Source: Streptomyces sp. CBMA123
GTDB lineage: Bacteria > Actinomycetota > Actinomycetes > Streptomycetales > Streptomycetaceae
Length of the DNA: 64,000 bases
Reading direction: 5' to 3'
Assembly: GCF_014596465.1 (NCBI RefSeq)
Contig: NZ_MECK01000002.1
Span: 1-64,000, forward strand
Shown here: one piece after another, positions 1 through 11,217 of the stretch
Position numbering within the stretch: the first letter of the stretch is position 1
How the letters are laid out: the number at the start of each line of letters is the position of its first letter
Notes under the pieces: model-generated
What the model saw: only the letters and a program-made list of their open reading frames with translations
What the model was told of the DNA's origin: nothing
Database searches by the model: none
Translations under genes and position numbers: made by a program

Positions 1-1
1 C

Positions 2-550
2 TTGGCGCCGCTGCGGCCGCGGGTGGCGCTCGGGCCGTGCGGGGCGCTGCCGCGCGGCGCAGCCACGGTGCTGGCCACCAGCGGGGTGCGGGTGGTCTGG
101 CTGCCGCAGAACGGCGGCTGCACCGGGCTGGAGGGCCGTCCGGCCGCCCCGCGGCCCGGCCTGGTACGGGAGTTGGCCGCGGCCCGGGTGCCGATGGCGG
201 CCGGCAGCGGTGCTCTGCGGGACCAGTCCAACCCGGTCGGCCGAGCCGATCCGCTGGAGTCGGCCTACCTCCTCGCGGCGGGCGGGGAGCTGGACCCGGG
301 CGCGGCGTACGACGCGGTGGCGAACCAGGCGCGGGCGACGCTCGGACTGCCGCCGGTCCGGGTGGACGCCGGGTTCCCGGCGGAGCTGCTGGCGGTGCGC
401 GGGGACAGCCTGGCCGGGGCGCTCGCGGGCGGGCACAGCCGGCTGGTGGTGCACAGCGGCCGGGTGGTCAGCCGGACCAGCGCGGTACGGGAGTTCGCGG
501 ACACCGTGGCGCTGGCGCTGCCCCGGCAGTCCGGCGGCACGGACTGCTGA
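2..550 (+). CDS. Cytosine deaminase-like amidohydrolase, C-terminal part (cut by window edge)
   Basis: The reading frame is open at the left edge, so only the last 182 residues or so are present and the start lies outside. The end resembles the C-terminus of cytosine deaminase/amidohydrolase proteins, which hydrolyse the exocyclic amino group of pyrimidine-like rings in the cytoplasm. The supporting segments are ESAYLLAAGGELDPGAAYDA and, near the end, RLVVHSGRVVSRTSA, the usual closing beta-strand of the composite barrel. The metal-binding N-terminal motifs are not in the window, so substrate specificity cannot be judged. The stop codon lies inside the first unit of a 12-bp tandem repeat. The gene converges on kdpE, with a strong hairpin between them. 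Confidence 0.65.
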   Translation: MAPLRPRVALGPCGALPRGAATVLATSGVRVVWLPQNGGCTGLEGRPAAPRPGLVRELAAARVPMAAGSGALRDQSNPVGRADPLESAYLLAAGGELDPGAAYDAVANQARATLGLPPVRVDAGFPAELLAVRGDSLAGALAGGHSRLVVHSGRVVSRTSAVREFADTVALALPRQSGGTDC

Positions 551-600
551 ACCGACCGCTGCACCGACTGCTGAACGGACCGCTGAACAGGCTGCTGAAC
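541..600. repeat. Five tandem 12-bp units at the end of the deaminase gene
   Basis: Five 12-bp units follow without gaps (541-552, 553-564, 565-576, 577-588, 589-600). Their consensus is SGACYGCTGAAC, with one or two differences per unit. The first unit includes the TGA stop of the upstream gene, so a small expansion or contraction would not change the protein. Confidence 0.8.
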
Positions 601-635
601 AGGCGCGACGGGCGGGTGGAGCGGCGGAAACCAAA

Positions 636-663
636 GGGGCGCGCGATTCGCATCGCGCGCCCC
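636..663. terminator. Bidirectional terminator hairpin
   Basis: A perfect 12-bp stem (636-647 with 652-663) closes a 4-nt loop TCGC. It lies between the end of the deaminase gene (+) and the end of kdpE (-) and can serve both convergent transcripts. There is no T-run, as is common in Streptomyces terminators. Confidence 0.75.
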
Positions 664-816
664 TCCCCCATTACTGGCCGCCCTTGGATGGCGGCTGGAG
701 CGGCCCCAGGCTTCCCCCACATGGAGCAGGGCCCGCTCGTTCCAGCACTGACACTACGACCACGGAGCACCGCCCCGACCGGCCTTGACGCTCTCCTGTC
801 GCCCACCGGGCCCCTC

Positions 817-834
817 TTGACGGCCCGTTGACGC
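817..834. promoter_or_regulatory. TTGACGG-N4-TTGACGC direct repeat (candidate KdpE-type site)
   Basis: Two heptamers (817-823 and 828-834) sit in direct orientation with an 11-bp period. A further TTGACGC occurs at 785-791. The same arrangement is found upstream of the kdp operon and of the permease gene. This copy lies just past the stop of kdpE with no promoter need evident, so it may be a relic or a decoy. The link to KdpE is inference. Confidence 0.3.
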
Positions 835-843
835 CCCGCGCGG

Positions 844-1548
844 TCACGGCACGTAGCGGTAGCCGATCCCCGGCTCGGTGATCAGGTGCCGCGGCCGGGC
901 CGGATCTCGCTCCAGCTTCCGGCGCAGCCCGGCGAGGTAGACCCGCAGGTAGTTGCCGCGCGCCTCCTGGGCCGGGCCCCACACCTCGCGCAGGATCTGC
1001 CGTCCGGGCACCAGCCGGCCGGGATTGGCGAGCAGCAGGCCGAGGATCCGCCACTCGGTCGGGGTGAGCCGCACCGGGCCGCTCGGGCCGAGCACCGTGG
1101 TGGCCGCGAGGTCGACGGTGTGGTCGCCGATCACCGGCCGGCCCGACGGGACCGGGTTCAGCGGCCGGCGCAGCACCGCCCTCAACCGGGCCAGCAGTTC
1201 GTCCATCAGGAACGGCTTGGTGAGGTAGTCGTCGGCGCCCGCGTCGAGGGCGCCGATCTTGTCGGCGGCGTCGGAACGGCCGGAGAGCACGATGATCGGC
1301 ACCGCGCTGTGGGTGCGCAGTCCGCGCAGCACGTCCATGCCGTCGAGGTCCGGCAGGCCGAGGTCGAGCAGGACGGCGTCCGGGGCGGAGTGCGCGGCCC
1401 GGTCGAGCGCCTCGCCGCCGCTGGCGGCGGTGCGCACGGCGTACTTCCGGGCGCTGAGGTTGATCCGCAGGGTGCGCAGCAGGGCCGGTTCGTCGTCGAC
1501 GACGAGGATCTCGCAGTTGTCGATGGTCCGTTCACTTCGTTCACTCAT
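844..1548 (-). CDS. kdpE: KdpE, two-component response regulator of potassium uptake
   Basis: This 234-aa OmpR/PhoB-type response regulator is expected to be phosphorylated by KdpD and to activate kdpFABC at low potassium or turgor. The receiver domain (about residues 12-125) shows the acidic pair in ILVVDDEP, the phosphoacceptor D62 in LLDLGLPD and a conserved KPF segment. The winged-helix DNA-binding domain follows (about 135-233), with LTPTEWRILGLLLANPGRLV and the usual closing GYRYVP. Length is normal. The ATG start overlaps the end of kdpD by 8 bp, so the two are translationally coupled. Confidence 0.95.
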   Translation of the reverse strand: MSERSERTIDNCEILVVDDEPALLRTLRINLSARKYAVRTAASGGEALDRAAHSAPDAVLLDLGLPDLDGMDVLRGLRTHSAVPIIVLSGRSDAADKIGALDAGADDYLTKPFLMDELLARLRAVLRRPLNPVPSGRPVIGDHTVDLAATTVLGPSGPVRLTPTEWRILGLLLANPGRLVPGRQILREVWGPAQEARGNYLRVYLAGLRRKLERDPARPRHLITEPGIGYRYVP

Positions 1549-4204
1549 GGTGCGGTGGTTCCTCCCCGGTGGCGAAGTGCTCGGCGGTGAACTGCTCGGT
1601 GAGTTGCTCGGCGGTGAGTTGCTCGGTGGTGAGCTGCTCGGTGAGCTGCTCGGTGGTGAGCTGCTCGGTGGTGAACTGCGAGGTGGCGGCGGGCAGGGTG
1701 AGCAGCATGGTGGTGCCGCCCCCCGGGGTGTCCTCCACCTCCAGGCTGCCGCCCATGGCCTCGGCGAGGCCGCGGGAGAGCGCCAGGCCCAGGCCGACGC
1801 CGGTGGTGTTGTCGGTGTCGCCGAGGCGCTGGAAGGGCAGGAAGACCCGGTCGCGGTCCTCGGGGGCGATGCCGGGGCCGCGGTCGATCACCCGGATCTC
1901 GACCTGGTCGGCGTGGTGGCTGGCGGTGACCAGGACGGGCGCGCCGGGCGCGTTGTAGCGCAGCGCGTTGGTGATCACGTTGGCGAGCACCCGCTCCAGC
2001 AGCGGCGGGTCGGCGAGCACCGGCGGGGCGGTGTCCAGGTCCAGCGGCTGGACCGGCGCGTACGGGTCGGGGAGGCTGTCCAGCGCCCTGGGCAGGATCT
2101 CGTCCAGGTGGGTCTCGGTGAGGTGCAGGGTGAGCGCGCCGGCCTGGAGGCGGCTCATGTCGAGCAGGTTGTCCACCAGCCGGGTGAGCTTGACCAGTGA
2201 CTCGTCGGCGGTGGCGAGGAGTTCGGCCTGGTCCTCGGGCGAGAACTCGACGTCGGGGCTGCGCAGTGAGCCGACCGAGGCGCGGGCGGCGGCGAGCGGG
2301 GTGCGCAGGTCGTGGCTGACGGCGGCGAGCAGCGCGGTGCGCATCCGGTCGGCGGCCTTGATCGGCTCGACCTCGGCGGCGACCACGGCCAGCCGGTCCC
2401 GCTCCAGTGCGGCGGCGACGTGGGCCGCGAAGGCGGTGAGCACCCGCTGGTCGGCGGCGGGCAGCCGGCGGCCGGTGAGGACCAGCAGGGCATCGGCCCC
2501 GACCGGGACCTCGGTGGTCTCGTGCCGCGCCCCGGCGTCGTCCGGGTGTTCGGCCTCGCAGTGGGCGAGCACCTCGCCGTCGGAGCGGGAGAGCAGGGCG
2601 ACGGTCTGCATGCCGAAGGCCGTCCGGGACTTCTCCAGCAGGGCGGGCAGCGCGTCGGCGCCGCGCAGCACGCTGCCGGCCAGGGTGGAGAGGGTCTCGG
2701 CCTCGGCGGTGGCGCGGGCGGCCCGGGTGGTGAGCCGGCCGGCGTGGTCGACCACCGTGGAGACCGTGAGCGCGATGGCGGCGAAGACCACCAGGGCGAC
2801 GATGTTGTTGGTCTCGCCGATGGTCAGGCTGTGGACCGGCGGGATGAAGTAGTAGTTCAGCAGCACCGAGGCGATGAACGCGGCCAGCAGGGCGGACATC
2901 GCGCCGCCGAGCAGGGCCACGATGACCACGCCGAGCTGGAAGATCAGCGCCTCGGTGGTGAGGTTGATGGTCCGGTGCGCCTGGGAGAGCACGGCGGTGA
3001 GCAGCCAGGGCACCACGAAGCCGGCCGCGTAGCCGAGGATGGTGCGGCGCCTGGAGTGGCGCCGGCCCAGCGAGGGCAGCCGGCCGCGGCCGGTGAACTC
3101 GTGGGTGACCATGTGGACGTCGATGTCCTCGGAGGCGTCCACGGTGGTCTGCCCGGTGCCCGGGCCGGTGAGGAAGCGGTTGATCCGGCCGCGGCGGCTG
3201 GTGCCGAGCACCAGCTGGGTGGCGTCGTGGGCGCGGGCGAAGGCCAGCAGCGCGATGGGGACGTCGTCGCCGACCACCACGTGGTAGCTGCCGCCGAGGC
3301 TCTCGACCAGCTGGCGCTGCTGGGCGAGCGCGGCGGAGGAGGCGCCGGCCAGGCCGTCGCTGCGGGAGACGTGCACGGCCATCAGCTCGCCGCCCGCGGC
3401 GACGGCGATCCGGGCGGCGCGGCGGACCAGGGTCTCGCCCTCCGGGCCGCCGGTGAGGGCGACCACCACCCGTTCGCGGGTCTCCCAGACCCGGTCGATG
3501 TTGTGGCTGGCCCGGTAGTCGCGCAGCCCCTCGTCGACCCGCCCGGCCACCCAGAGCAGGGCGAGTTCGCGCAGGGCGGTGAGGTTGCCGACCCGGAAGT
3601 AGTTGGAGAGCGCGGCGTCCACCTTCTCCGCCTTGTAGACGTTGCCATGGGCCATGCGCCGGCGCAGCGCCTGCGGCGCCATGTCGACGAGTTCGAGCTG
3701 GTCGGCCCGACGGACCACCTCGTCCGGGACGGTCTCGCGCTGCGGGATGCCGGTGATCTTCTGGACGACGTCGTTCAGCGATTCCAGATGCTGGATGTTG
3801 ACGGTGGTGATGACGTCGATCCCGGCGGCGAGCAGTTCCTCGACGTCCTGCCAGCGCTTGGCGTGGCGGCCGCCGGGGATGTTGGTGTGCGCCAGTTCGT
3901 CGACCAGGACGACGGAGGGGCGGCGGGCGAGCAGCCCGTCGAGGTCCATCTCCTCGAACTCGGCGTCGCGGTAGGAGCGGTGGACGCGCGGCAGGACCTC
4001 CAGGCCGTCGATCATGGCCTCGGTGTGACGGCGGCCGTGGCACTCGATGTACCCGACCACGACGTCGGCCCCGCGCTCCTGTCTGCGCCGGGCCTCGTCC
4101 AGCATCCGGTAGGTCTTGCCGACCCCCGGGGCGGAGCCGAGGTACACCCTCAGGCGGCCGGTGCGGGTGCCGGAGCCGGGGGTGAGGTCGCGGGCCATGA
4201 GCAC
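1541..4204 (-). CDS. kdpD: KdpD, osmosensitive potassium-channel sensor histidine kinase
   Basis: This 887-aa membrane sensor kinase is the partner of KdpE. In order: the KdpD N-terminal domain with the Walker-like GSAPGVGKTYRMLDEA near residue 25; a universal-stress-like domain (about 250-370); four transmembrane helices (about 390-500); a GAF-like region; the histidine phosphotransfer box VSHDLRTPL near residue 640; and a HATPase domain with VITNALRYN, DRGPGI and GVGLGLALSRGL. After the ATPase domain comes an unusual tail of about 45 residues made of repeated TEQL/TTEQL units, which normal KdpD proteins lack. Start is ATG. The gene is separated from kdpC by a strong hairpin, so it may have its own promoter or depend on read-through. 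Confidence 0.95.
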   Translation of the reverse strand: MLMARDLTPGSGTRTGRLRVYLGSAPGVGKTYRMLDEARRRQERGADVVVGYIECHGRRHTEAMIDGLEVLPRVHRSYRDAEFEEMDLDGLLARRPSVVLVDELAHTNIPGGRHAKRWQDVEELLAAGIDVITTVNIQHLESLNDVVQKITGIPQRETVPDEVVRRADQLELVDMAPQALRRRMAHGNVYKAEKVDAALSNYFRVGNLTALRELALLWVAGRVDEGLRDYRASHNIDRVWETRERVVVALTGGPEGETLVRRAARIAVAAGGELMAVHVSRSDGLAGASSAALAQQRQLVESLGGSYHVVVGDDVPIALLAFARAHDATQLVLGTSRRGRINRFLTGPGTGQTTVDASEDIDVHMVTHEFTGRGRLPSLGRRHSRRRTILGYAAGFVVPWLLTAVLSQAHRTINLTTEALIFQLGVVIVALLGGAMSALLAAFIASVLLNYYFIPPVHSLTIGETNNIVALVVFAAIALTVSTVVDHAGRLTTRAARATAEAETLSTLAGSVLRGADALPALLEKSRTAFGMQTVALLSRSDGEVLAHCEAEHPDDAGARHETTEVPVGADALLVLTGRRLPAADQRVLTAFAAHVAAALERDRLAVVAAEVEPIKAADRMRTALLAAVSHDLRTPLAAARASVGSLRSPDVEFSPEDQAELLATADESLVKLTRLVDNLLDMSRLQAGALTLHLTETHLDEILPRALDSLPDPYAPVQPLDLDTAPPVLADPPLLERVLANVITNALRYNAPGAPVLVTASHHADQVEIRVIDRGPGIAPEDRDRVFLPFQRLGDTDNTTGVGLGLALSRGLAEAMGGSLEVEDTPGGGTTMLLTLPAATSQFTTEQLTTEQLTEQLTTEQLTAEQLTEQFTAEHFATGEEPPHHE
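1573..1686 (-). repeat. Tandem 12/15-bp repeats encoding the KdpD TEQL tail
   Basis: Units of 12 or 15 bp of the type GGTGAGCTGCTC, with or without an extra GGT or GCG, are repeated about seven times within the last codons of kdpD. All unit lengths are multiples of three, so the frame is kept. The protein product is a run of TEQL/TTEQL/TAEQL units. Slippage here would vary the length of the tail without damaging the kinase. Confidence 0.8.
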
Positions 4205-4261
4205 TGCTTCTTTCCATCAGGAGTCGACGGCTGGGCGGTACGCGTCTGCGGATACGGGGCA

Positions 4262-4304
4262 GCCGACCCGGGCGCGGGAGGCATCCTCCCGCGCCCGGGT
4301 CGGC
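4262..4304 (-). terminator. Very strong hairpin between kdpC and kdpD
   Basis: A perfect 20-bp GC-rich stem (4262-4281 with 4285-4304) closes a CAT loop. It lies in the 166-bp gap between kdpC and kdpD, about 66 bp after the kdpC stop. It probably ends or attenuates the kdpFABC message and so sets lower expression of kdpDE. There is no T-run. Confidence 0.75.
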
Positions 4305-4370
4305 CCGGTCACCCCGGCACGGGGTGCGGTGTCACTGTTCGGTCACTTCTGCTCGGTCACGTCTGCTCGG

Positions 4371-5000
4371 TCACTTCGCTTCGCTGACGGCCTTGTTGAG
4401 CAGCACGACGTTGACGCCCTCGTCACCGAGGAAGCCGACCGAGCGGCCCTCGGTGTACGTGTCGACCAGCTTGGCGACCGTCTCCACCGGCAGGTTGCGC
4501 TCCTTGGCGACCCGGTTGACCTGCTCCTTGGCGTAGGCCACCGAGATGTGCGGGTCGAGGCCGGAGCCGGAGGCGGTCAGCGCGTCGACCGGGACGCTGG
4601 CCGGGTCGACGCCGTCGAACTCGGCGGCGGCGGCGCGGCGGTCGTTGACGGCCTTGAGCAGGTCGTCGCTGTTCGGGCCGAGGTTGGAGGCGCCCGAGTT
4701 GTCGCCGGCGTAGTTGTTGGCGGAGGGCCGGGGCTGGAAGAACTTCGGGTCCGGCTTGGGGTCCTCCTTCGGGTCGTCCGGGTTGACCTTGGGCAGGTTG
4801 TAGTTCTGGCCGAGCAGGCTGGAACCGACTTCCTTGCCGTCGGACTTCACGATCGAGCCGTTGGCCTTGTCGCTGAACGCGACCTGGCTGATCCCGGTGA
4901 CCAGCAGCGGGTAGGCGACTCCCAGGATCACCGTGAGCACGAGCAGCGCGCGCAGCGCGGTCCAGTGCGTACGGATGGTCGTCGGCAGGGGCTTGGACAT
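4371..5000 (-). CDS. kdpC: KdpC, potassium-transporting ATPase subunit C
   Basis: This 209-aa KdpC subunit stabilises the KdpFABC complex and raises its ATP affinity. One N-terminal membrane segment (about residues 18-40) is followed by the extracytoplasmic domain. Family marks are VDALTASGSGLDPHISVAYA (about 123-142) and the closing VNVVLLNKAV. Start is ATG with GAAGGAGA upstream, 19 bp after the kdpB stop. The gene is the last of the structural part of the operon, directly before the strong hairpin. Confidence 0.95.
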   Translation of the reverse strand: MSKPLPTTIRTHWTALRALLVLTVILGVAYPLLVTGISQVAFSDKANGSIVKSDGKEVGSSLLGQNYNLPKVNPDDPKEDPKPDPKFFQPRPSANNYAGDNSGASNLGPNSDDLLKAVNDRRAAAAEFDGVDPASVPVDALTASGSGLDPHISVAYAKEQVNRVAKERNLPVETVAKLVDTYTEGRSVGFLGDEGVNVVLLNKAVSEAK

Positions 5001-5019
5001 GGTGTTTCTCCTTCCCGCG

Positions 5020-7136
<2,117 letters not shown>

Positions 7137-7137
<1 letters not shown>

Positions 7138-8798
7138 CAGGAGAGACCTTCCGCGAGCGGCCCGAGGGCCAGGGCCGGGAAGTAGGTGAGGCCGACGACG
7201 ATCAGGATCACGCCCGACAGCAGGCCCACGAACAGCGGCTTGTGGGTGGGCAGGGTGCCCGGAGTGGCCGGAACCGGCTGCTGCTGGGCGAGCGAGCCCG
7301 CCAGCGCCAGGACGAAGACGATCGGCAGGAAGCGGCCGAGGACCATCGCCAGGCCGAACGCGGTGTCGTACCAGTCGGTGTTGACCGTGATGCCGGCGAA
7401 GGCCGAGCCGTTGTTGTTGGCGGCCGAGGTGAAGGCGTACAGCACCTCGGAGAAGCCATGGGCACCCGAGTTGAGCATCCCGGCCCGCTCGCCCGGCAGG
7501 GCCATCGCCACACCGGTGCCGACCAGCACGATGGTCGGGGTGGTGAGGATGTACAGCGAGGCGAACTTCATCTCGCGGCCGCCGAGCTTCTTGCCCAGGT
7601 ACTCGGGGGTGCGGCCGACCATCAGGCCGGCGACGAACACCGCGACGATGGCCAGGACCAGCATGCCGTACAGGCCGGAGCCCACACCGCCGGGCGCGAT
7701 CTCGCCCAGCATCATGTTGAAGATCGTGATGCCACCGCCGAACGGCGTGAACGAGTCGTGGAAGGAGTTCACCGCACCCGTCGAGGTCAGCGTGGTCGAG
7801 GCGGCGAACAGCGTGCTGGCGGCGATGCCGAAGCGCTGCTCCTTGCCCTCCATCGCGCCGCCCGCGGCCTGCAGGGCGGTGCCGTGGTGCTGGGACTCGA
7901 CGAGGGTCAGCAGGGCGACCGAGGCGATCCAGAACAGGCCCATCACGGAGACGATCGCGTAGCCCTGGCGGTTGTCCCCGACCATCCGGCCGAAGGTCCG
8001 CGGCAGTGCGAACGGGATCACCAGGATGAGGAAGATCTCCAGCCAGTTCGTGAGCCCGGTCGGGTTCTCGAACGGGTGGGCCGAGTTGGCGTTGAAGAAG
8101 CCGCCGCCGTTGGTGCCGAGCTCCTTGATGACCTCCTGGGAGGCCACCGGGCCGCCCGGGATCTTCTGGACGTCACCGGCGAGGCCGGTGATCTCGTGGA
8201 AGCCGTGGAAGTTCTGGATGACGCCGTTGGCGGCCAGGACCAGCGCGAACACGAGCGCGAGCGGCAGCAGCAGCCGCAGGTTGATGCGGACCAGGTCCAC
8301 CCAGAAGTTGCCGATCCGGTCCGTCTTGTTCCGCGTGAAGCCCCGGATCAGCGTGGCGACGACGGCGATGCCGACGGCCGCGGACACGAAGTTCTGCACC
8401 GCCAGGCCCGACATCTGCACCAGGTGGCCCATCGCGGACTCACCGGCGTAGGACTGCCAGTTGGTGTTGGTGACGAAGGAGATCGCGGTGTTCCAGGCCT
8501 GGTGGCCCTCCATCTGCTTGACGCCCAGGTTCAGCAGCAGGTAGCCCTGGAGGCGGATCAGGCCGTAGAGGAAGAGCACCGAGACGGCCGAGAAGGCCAG
8601 CACCGAGCGCAGGTACACGGGCCAGCGCTGATCGGCGTCACCGTCGACGCCGATCACCTTGTAGATGCCGCGCTCGACTCTGAGGTGCTTGGCGGTGGTG
8701 AGGAGCTTGGCGATGTAGTCGCCAAGGGGGCGGTAGCACAGGGCCAGCGCGCCGACGAGGGCGAGGGCCTGCATCCAGCCCGCGAGAGTGGATCCCAT
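7137..8798 (-). CDS. kdpA: KdpA, potassium-binding channel-like subunit
   Basis: This 553-aa polytopic membrane protein of the SKT superfamily forms the potassium-selective pathway of the Kdp pump. About ten hydrophobic helices are visible. Selectivity-filter-like loops include [31 protein letters not shown] and [14 protein letters not shown]. Length and motif order match the family. The ATG lies one base after the kdpF stop codon. Confidence 0.97.
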
Positions 8799-8799
8799 G

Positions 8800-8889
8800 T
8801 CAGAACTTCTCCGGGAAGATCAGCGCCACGACGAGGTAGCCGACGAGAGCGACGGCCACGACCAGACCAGCGATGTTTTCGGCACTCAC
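8800..8889 (-). CDS. kdpF: KdpF, small accessory subunit (29 aa)
   Basis: A GTG-started 29-residue peptide consists of a single hydrophobic helix with the sequence pattern [14 protein letters not shown]...ALIFPEKF. The closing FPEKF is typical of actinobacterial KdpF. It stabilises the Kdp complex in the membrane. Its start overlaps the stop of the small gene before it (GTGA), and its stop is one base before kdpA. Confidence 0.9.
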   Translation of the reverse strand: MSAENIAGLVVAVALVGYLVVALIFPEKF

Positions 8890-8969
8890 AGCTTCTCCAC
8901 CCCCCGCGCGATCAGGGCGATGACGGCGAACACGGCAACCGTGACACCGACGTAGATGAGATCGGACAT
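8886..8969 (-). CDS. 27-aa single-helix membrane microprotein leading the kdp operon
   Basis: An ATG-started frame of 27 codons encodes MSDLIYVGVTVAVFAVIALI followed by ARGVEKL. It is one membrane helix with a short basic cytoplasmic tail. It is the first gene of the kdp transcript and overlaps kdpF by four bases (GTGA), an arrangement of translational coupling. I do not recognise an assigned function. Its size, topology and position suggest an extra KdpF-like subunit or a leader peptide controlling translation of kdpF. Confidence 0.7.
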   Translation of the reverse strand: MSDLIYVGVTVAVFAVIALIARGVEKL

Positions 8970-9116
8970 GGGCTCCACCAGCGTGCTTCGGGAGATGCCG
9001 CGGACGGGCCGAGTGGCTCCGTGCGGCACCGGCGGACGGCCGGCAGATGCAGCAAACCAGCCGTCTAGGCCGCGTTAGGGCGCCCTGACGCCCTCCATAC
9101 GGGTGAATGCGGTCCG

Positions 9117-9134
9117 TTGACGCGACCTTGACGC
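9117..9134 (-). promoter_or_regulatory. TTGACGC-N4-TTGACGC direct repeat upstream of kdp (candidate KdpE operator)
   Basis: Two perfect TTGACGC heptamers (9117-9123, 9128-9134) repeat with an 11-bp period, about one helical turn. They lie about 150 bp upstream of the first kdp gene. Tandem half-sites spaced by one turn are what OmpR/PhoB-type dimers such as KdpE bind. The same motif precedes the second potassium-transport-like gene. Assignment to KdpE is inference. Confidence 0.45.
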
Positions 9135-9208
9135 CCGCTTCACCGGGCCGAGACCGTCGTGACCAGGCCGAGACCGGCCGTGCCCGGGCTGAGCGGGAGA
9201 CATGCGTC

Positions 9209-9244
9209 GGGCCCCGGTACGGCTTCGCAGCCGTACCGGGGCCC
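9209..9244 (-). terminator. Terminator of the KimA-like permease gene
   Basis: A perfect 16-bp stem (9209-9224 with 9229-9244) with loop TCGC begins about 43 bp after the permease stop codon. It also insulates the kdp promoter region from read-through. Confidence 0.8.
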
Positions 9245-9286
9245 GTGGGTTCACCCGTCAGTGTCCGAGCCCGCCGGCTCCCGCCG

Positions 9287-11116
9287 TCACATCCGCATCC
9301 GCAGCCGGCAGACCACCGCGTCGGTGTGCCGACGCAGGGCGCGGTCGATCACCGCGCCGCGCCGGTTCTGCAGCGCGCGCTGGTACCAGTGGGCGGGCTC
9401 GACCTCGGGGATCAGCACGGTGAGCCGGTCGTAGGCGTGCTCCTCGCCCAGCCGGTTGACGAAGTCGGCGATCGGCTGGCCGAGCCGCCGGTGGCCCTCC
9501 GGGATCTCCAGCAGCGGCACCCCGGGCTGCCACAGCTCCCAGTCCCGGCGCAGCGCCTCGGCGTCGGCCGGGTCGTGCACCACGGTCACCGCGAACACCT
9601 CGTCGCCCAGCGACAGCGCCGCCGACAGGCCGTCCCGGGTGAGCCGGGTGATCGCCGTCACCGGGACGACCACCAGGCTGCGCTGGCGGGTCACCGCGCC
9701 CGGCACCCGGCCGAGCTCCAGCCGTTCGCCGATCCGCCCGTAGCTGCGGTGGATCGCCTCGAACAGCACCACCAGCAGTGGCAGGGCCACCACGATGCCC
9801 CAGGCGCCCTCGGTGAACTTGGTGCCGGTCACCACGAGGGTCGCGACGCCGGTCAGCACCGCGCCGAAGCCGTTCAGCGCGGCCTTCCGGCGCCAGCCGG
9901 CCGGGCGGTTCCGGTACCAGTGCCGGACCATGCCGACCTGGCAGATGGTGAAGCCGACGAACACGCCGATCGAGAACAGCGGCACCAGGCTGTTGACGTC
10001 GCCGCCGGAGCCGACCAGCAGCGCGGCCGACACGGCAGCCAGGAACAGCACGCCGTACCGGTACACCTGGCGGTCGGCGCGCAGCGCGAAGACGTGCGGG
10101 AGGTGGTTGTCCCGGGCGAGCAGGTCCATCAGCACCGGCAGGCCGCCGAAGGAGGTGTTGGCGGCCAGGCCGAGCAGAACCACGGTGGCGAACTGGACGA
10201 CGAAGAAGCCGAGGCCGTGGCCGAGCGAGGCGTCGGCGAGCTGGGCGAGCACGGTGACGCCGTCGACCGGCTGGAGGTGGAAGCGGCCGATCAGCACGGC
10301 CAGGCCGATCAGCATCACGCCGAGCAGGGCGCCGAGCGCGACCTCGGTGTGCTGGGCCCGCTTCACCCGCGGGGTGCGGAAGGAGGGGACGGCGTTGGCC
10401 ACCGCCTCGACGCCGGTCAGCGCCGAGCAGCCGGCCGCGAAGGCCTTGAGCAGCAGCATTGCGCCGACCGCGGTGGCGTTCTCGGCCAGCACCGAGGCGT
10501 GGCCGGCGGCGGCCGCGGTACTGGCGGGGGCGTCGCGGAACAGGCCGACCACGATGATCGCCAGGATCGACAGCACGAACACGGCCGTCGGCACCATGAA
10601 CCAGCGCGCCGACTCGGCGATGCCGCGCAGGTTGACGGCGGTCACCAGGGCGAGCACGCCCAGGCAGAGCCACACCCGGTCGTCGTACAGGCTCGGGACG
10701 GCGGAGGTCAGCGCGGCCACGCCGGCGGTCACCGAGACGGCGACGTTCAGGATGTAGTCGATCACCAGCGAGGCGGCGGCGGTCAGCGCCGTCCGGCGCC
10801 CCAGGTGGGCCTTGGCCACCGCGTAGGAGCCACCGCCGTCCGGGAAGGCCGCGATCACCTGCCGGTAGGAGGCGACCAGCACCGCGAGCAGGACGGCGAT
10901 CGCCACCGTGACCGGCACCGTGAAGCCCAGCCCGTACCCGCCGGCCGCGCCCAGCACCAGCACGATCGACTCCGGGCCGTACGCCACCGAGGCCATCGCG
11001 TCCAGCGACAGGGCCGCCAGCCCGCCGAGCGCGCTGAGCCGGTGCCGCTCGTCGCCCGCCCCGGTATCCGGCGGTTCGTCGGCCGTCACGGCCGGGGTGG
11101 AGATGGCGCTGGACAT
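9287..11116 (-). CDS. APC-superfamily permease, KimA/YdaO-like probable potassium transporter
   Basis: This protein of about 609 aa has an APC-type core of roughly 12 membrane helices and a C-terminal cytoplasmic domain. The early motif SVAYGPESIVLVLG and the gap FPDGGGSYAVAKAHLG match the KimA/YdaO branch. In Bacillus that branch takes up potassium by proton symport and is inhibited by c-di-AMP binding to its C-terminal domain. The ATG at 11116 is chosen because GGAGG lies just upstream; the frame could run 43 codons further but that stretch is poor protein. Position next to kdp and a shared upstream repeat support a role in potassium homeostasis. An amino-acid substrate cannot be excluded. 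Confidence 0.75.
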   Translation of the reverse strand: MSSAISTPAVTADEPPDTGAGDERHRLSALGGLAALSLDAMASVAYGPESIVLVLGAAGGYGLGFTVPVTVAIAVLLAVLVASYRQVIAAFPDGGGSYAVAKAHLGRRTALTAAASLVIDYILNVAVSVTAGVAALTSAVPSLYDDRVWLCLGVLALVTAVNLRGIAESARWFMVPTAVFVLSILAIIVVGLFRDAPASTAAAAGHASVLAENATAVGAMLLLKAFAAGCSALTGVEAVANAVPSFRTPRVKRAQHTEVALGALLGVMLIGLAVLIGRFHLQPVDGVTVLAQLADASLGHGLGFFVVQFATVVLLGLAANTSFGGLPVLMDLLARDNHLPHVFALRADRQVYRYGVLFLAAVSAALLVGSGGDVNSLVPLFSIGVFVGFTICQVGMVRHWYRNRPAGWRRKAALNGFGAVLTGVATLVVTGTKFTEGAWGIVVALPLLVVLFEAIHRSYGRIGERLELGRVPGAVTRQRSLVVVPVTAITRLTRDGLSAALSLGDEVFAVTVVHDPADAEALRRDWELWQPGVPLLEIPEGHRRLGQPIADFVNRLGEEHAYDRLTVLIPEVEPAHWYQRALQNRRGAVIDRALRRHTDAVVCRLRMRM

Positions 11117-11217
11117 CGGACGGACCTCCGCAGTCGGGTAGTTGCTCCGAATCCTGCGGTTCGCGCGCCCCGGCCGGGCCCGTCCCCTACGTGTTCCTGA
11201 CGCCGCCACCAGTGCCC

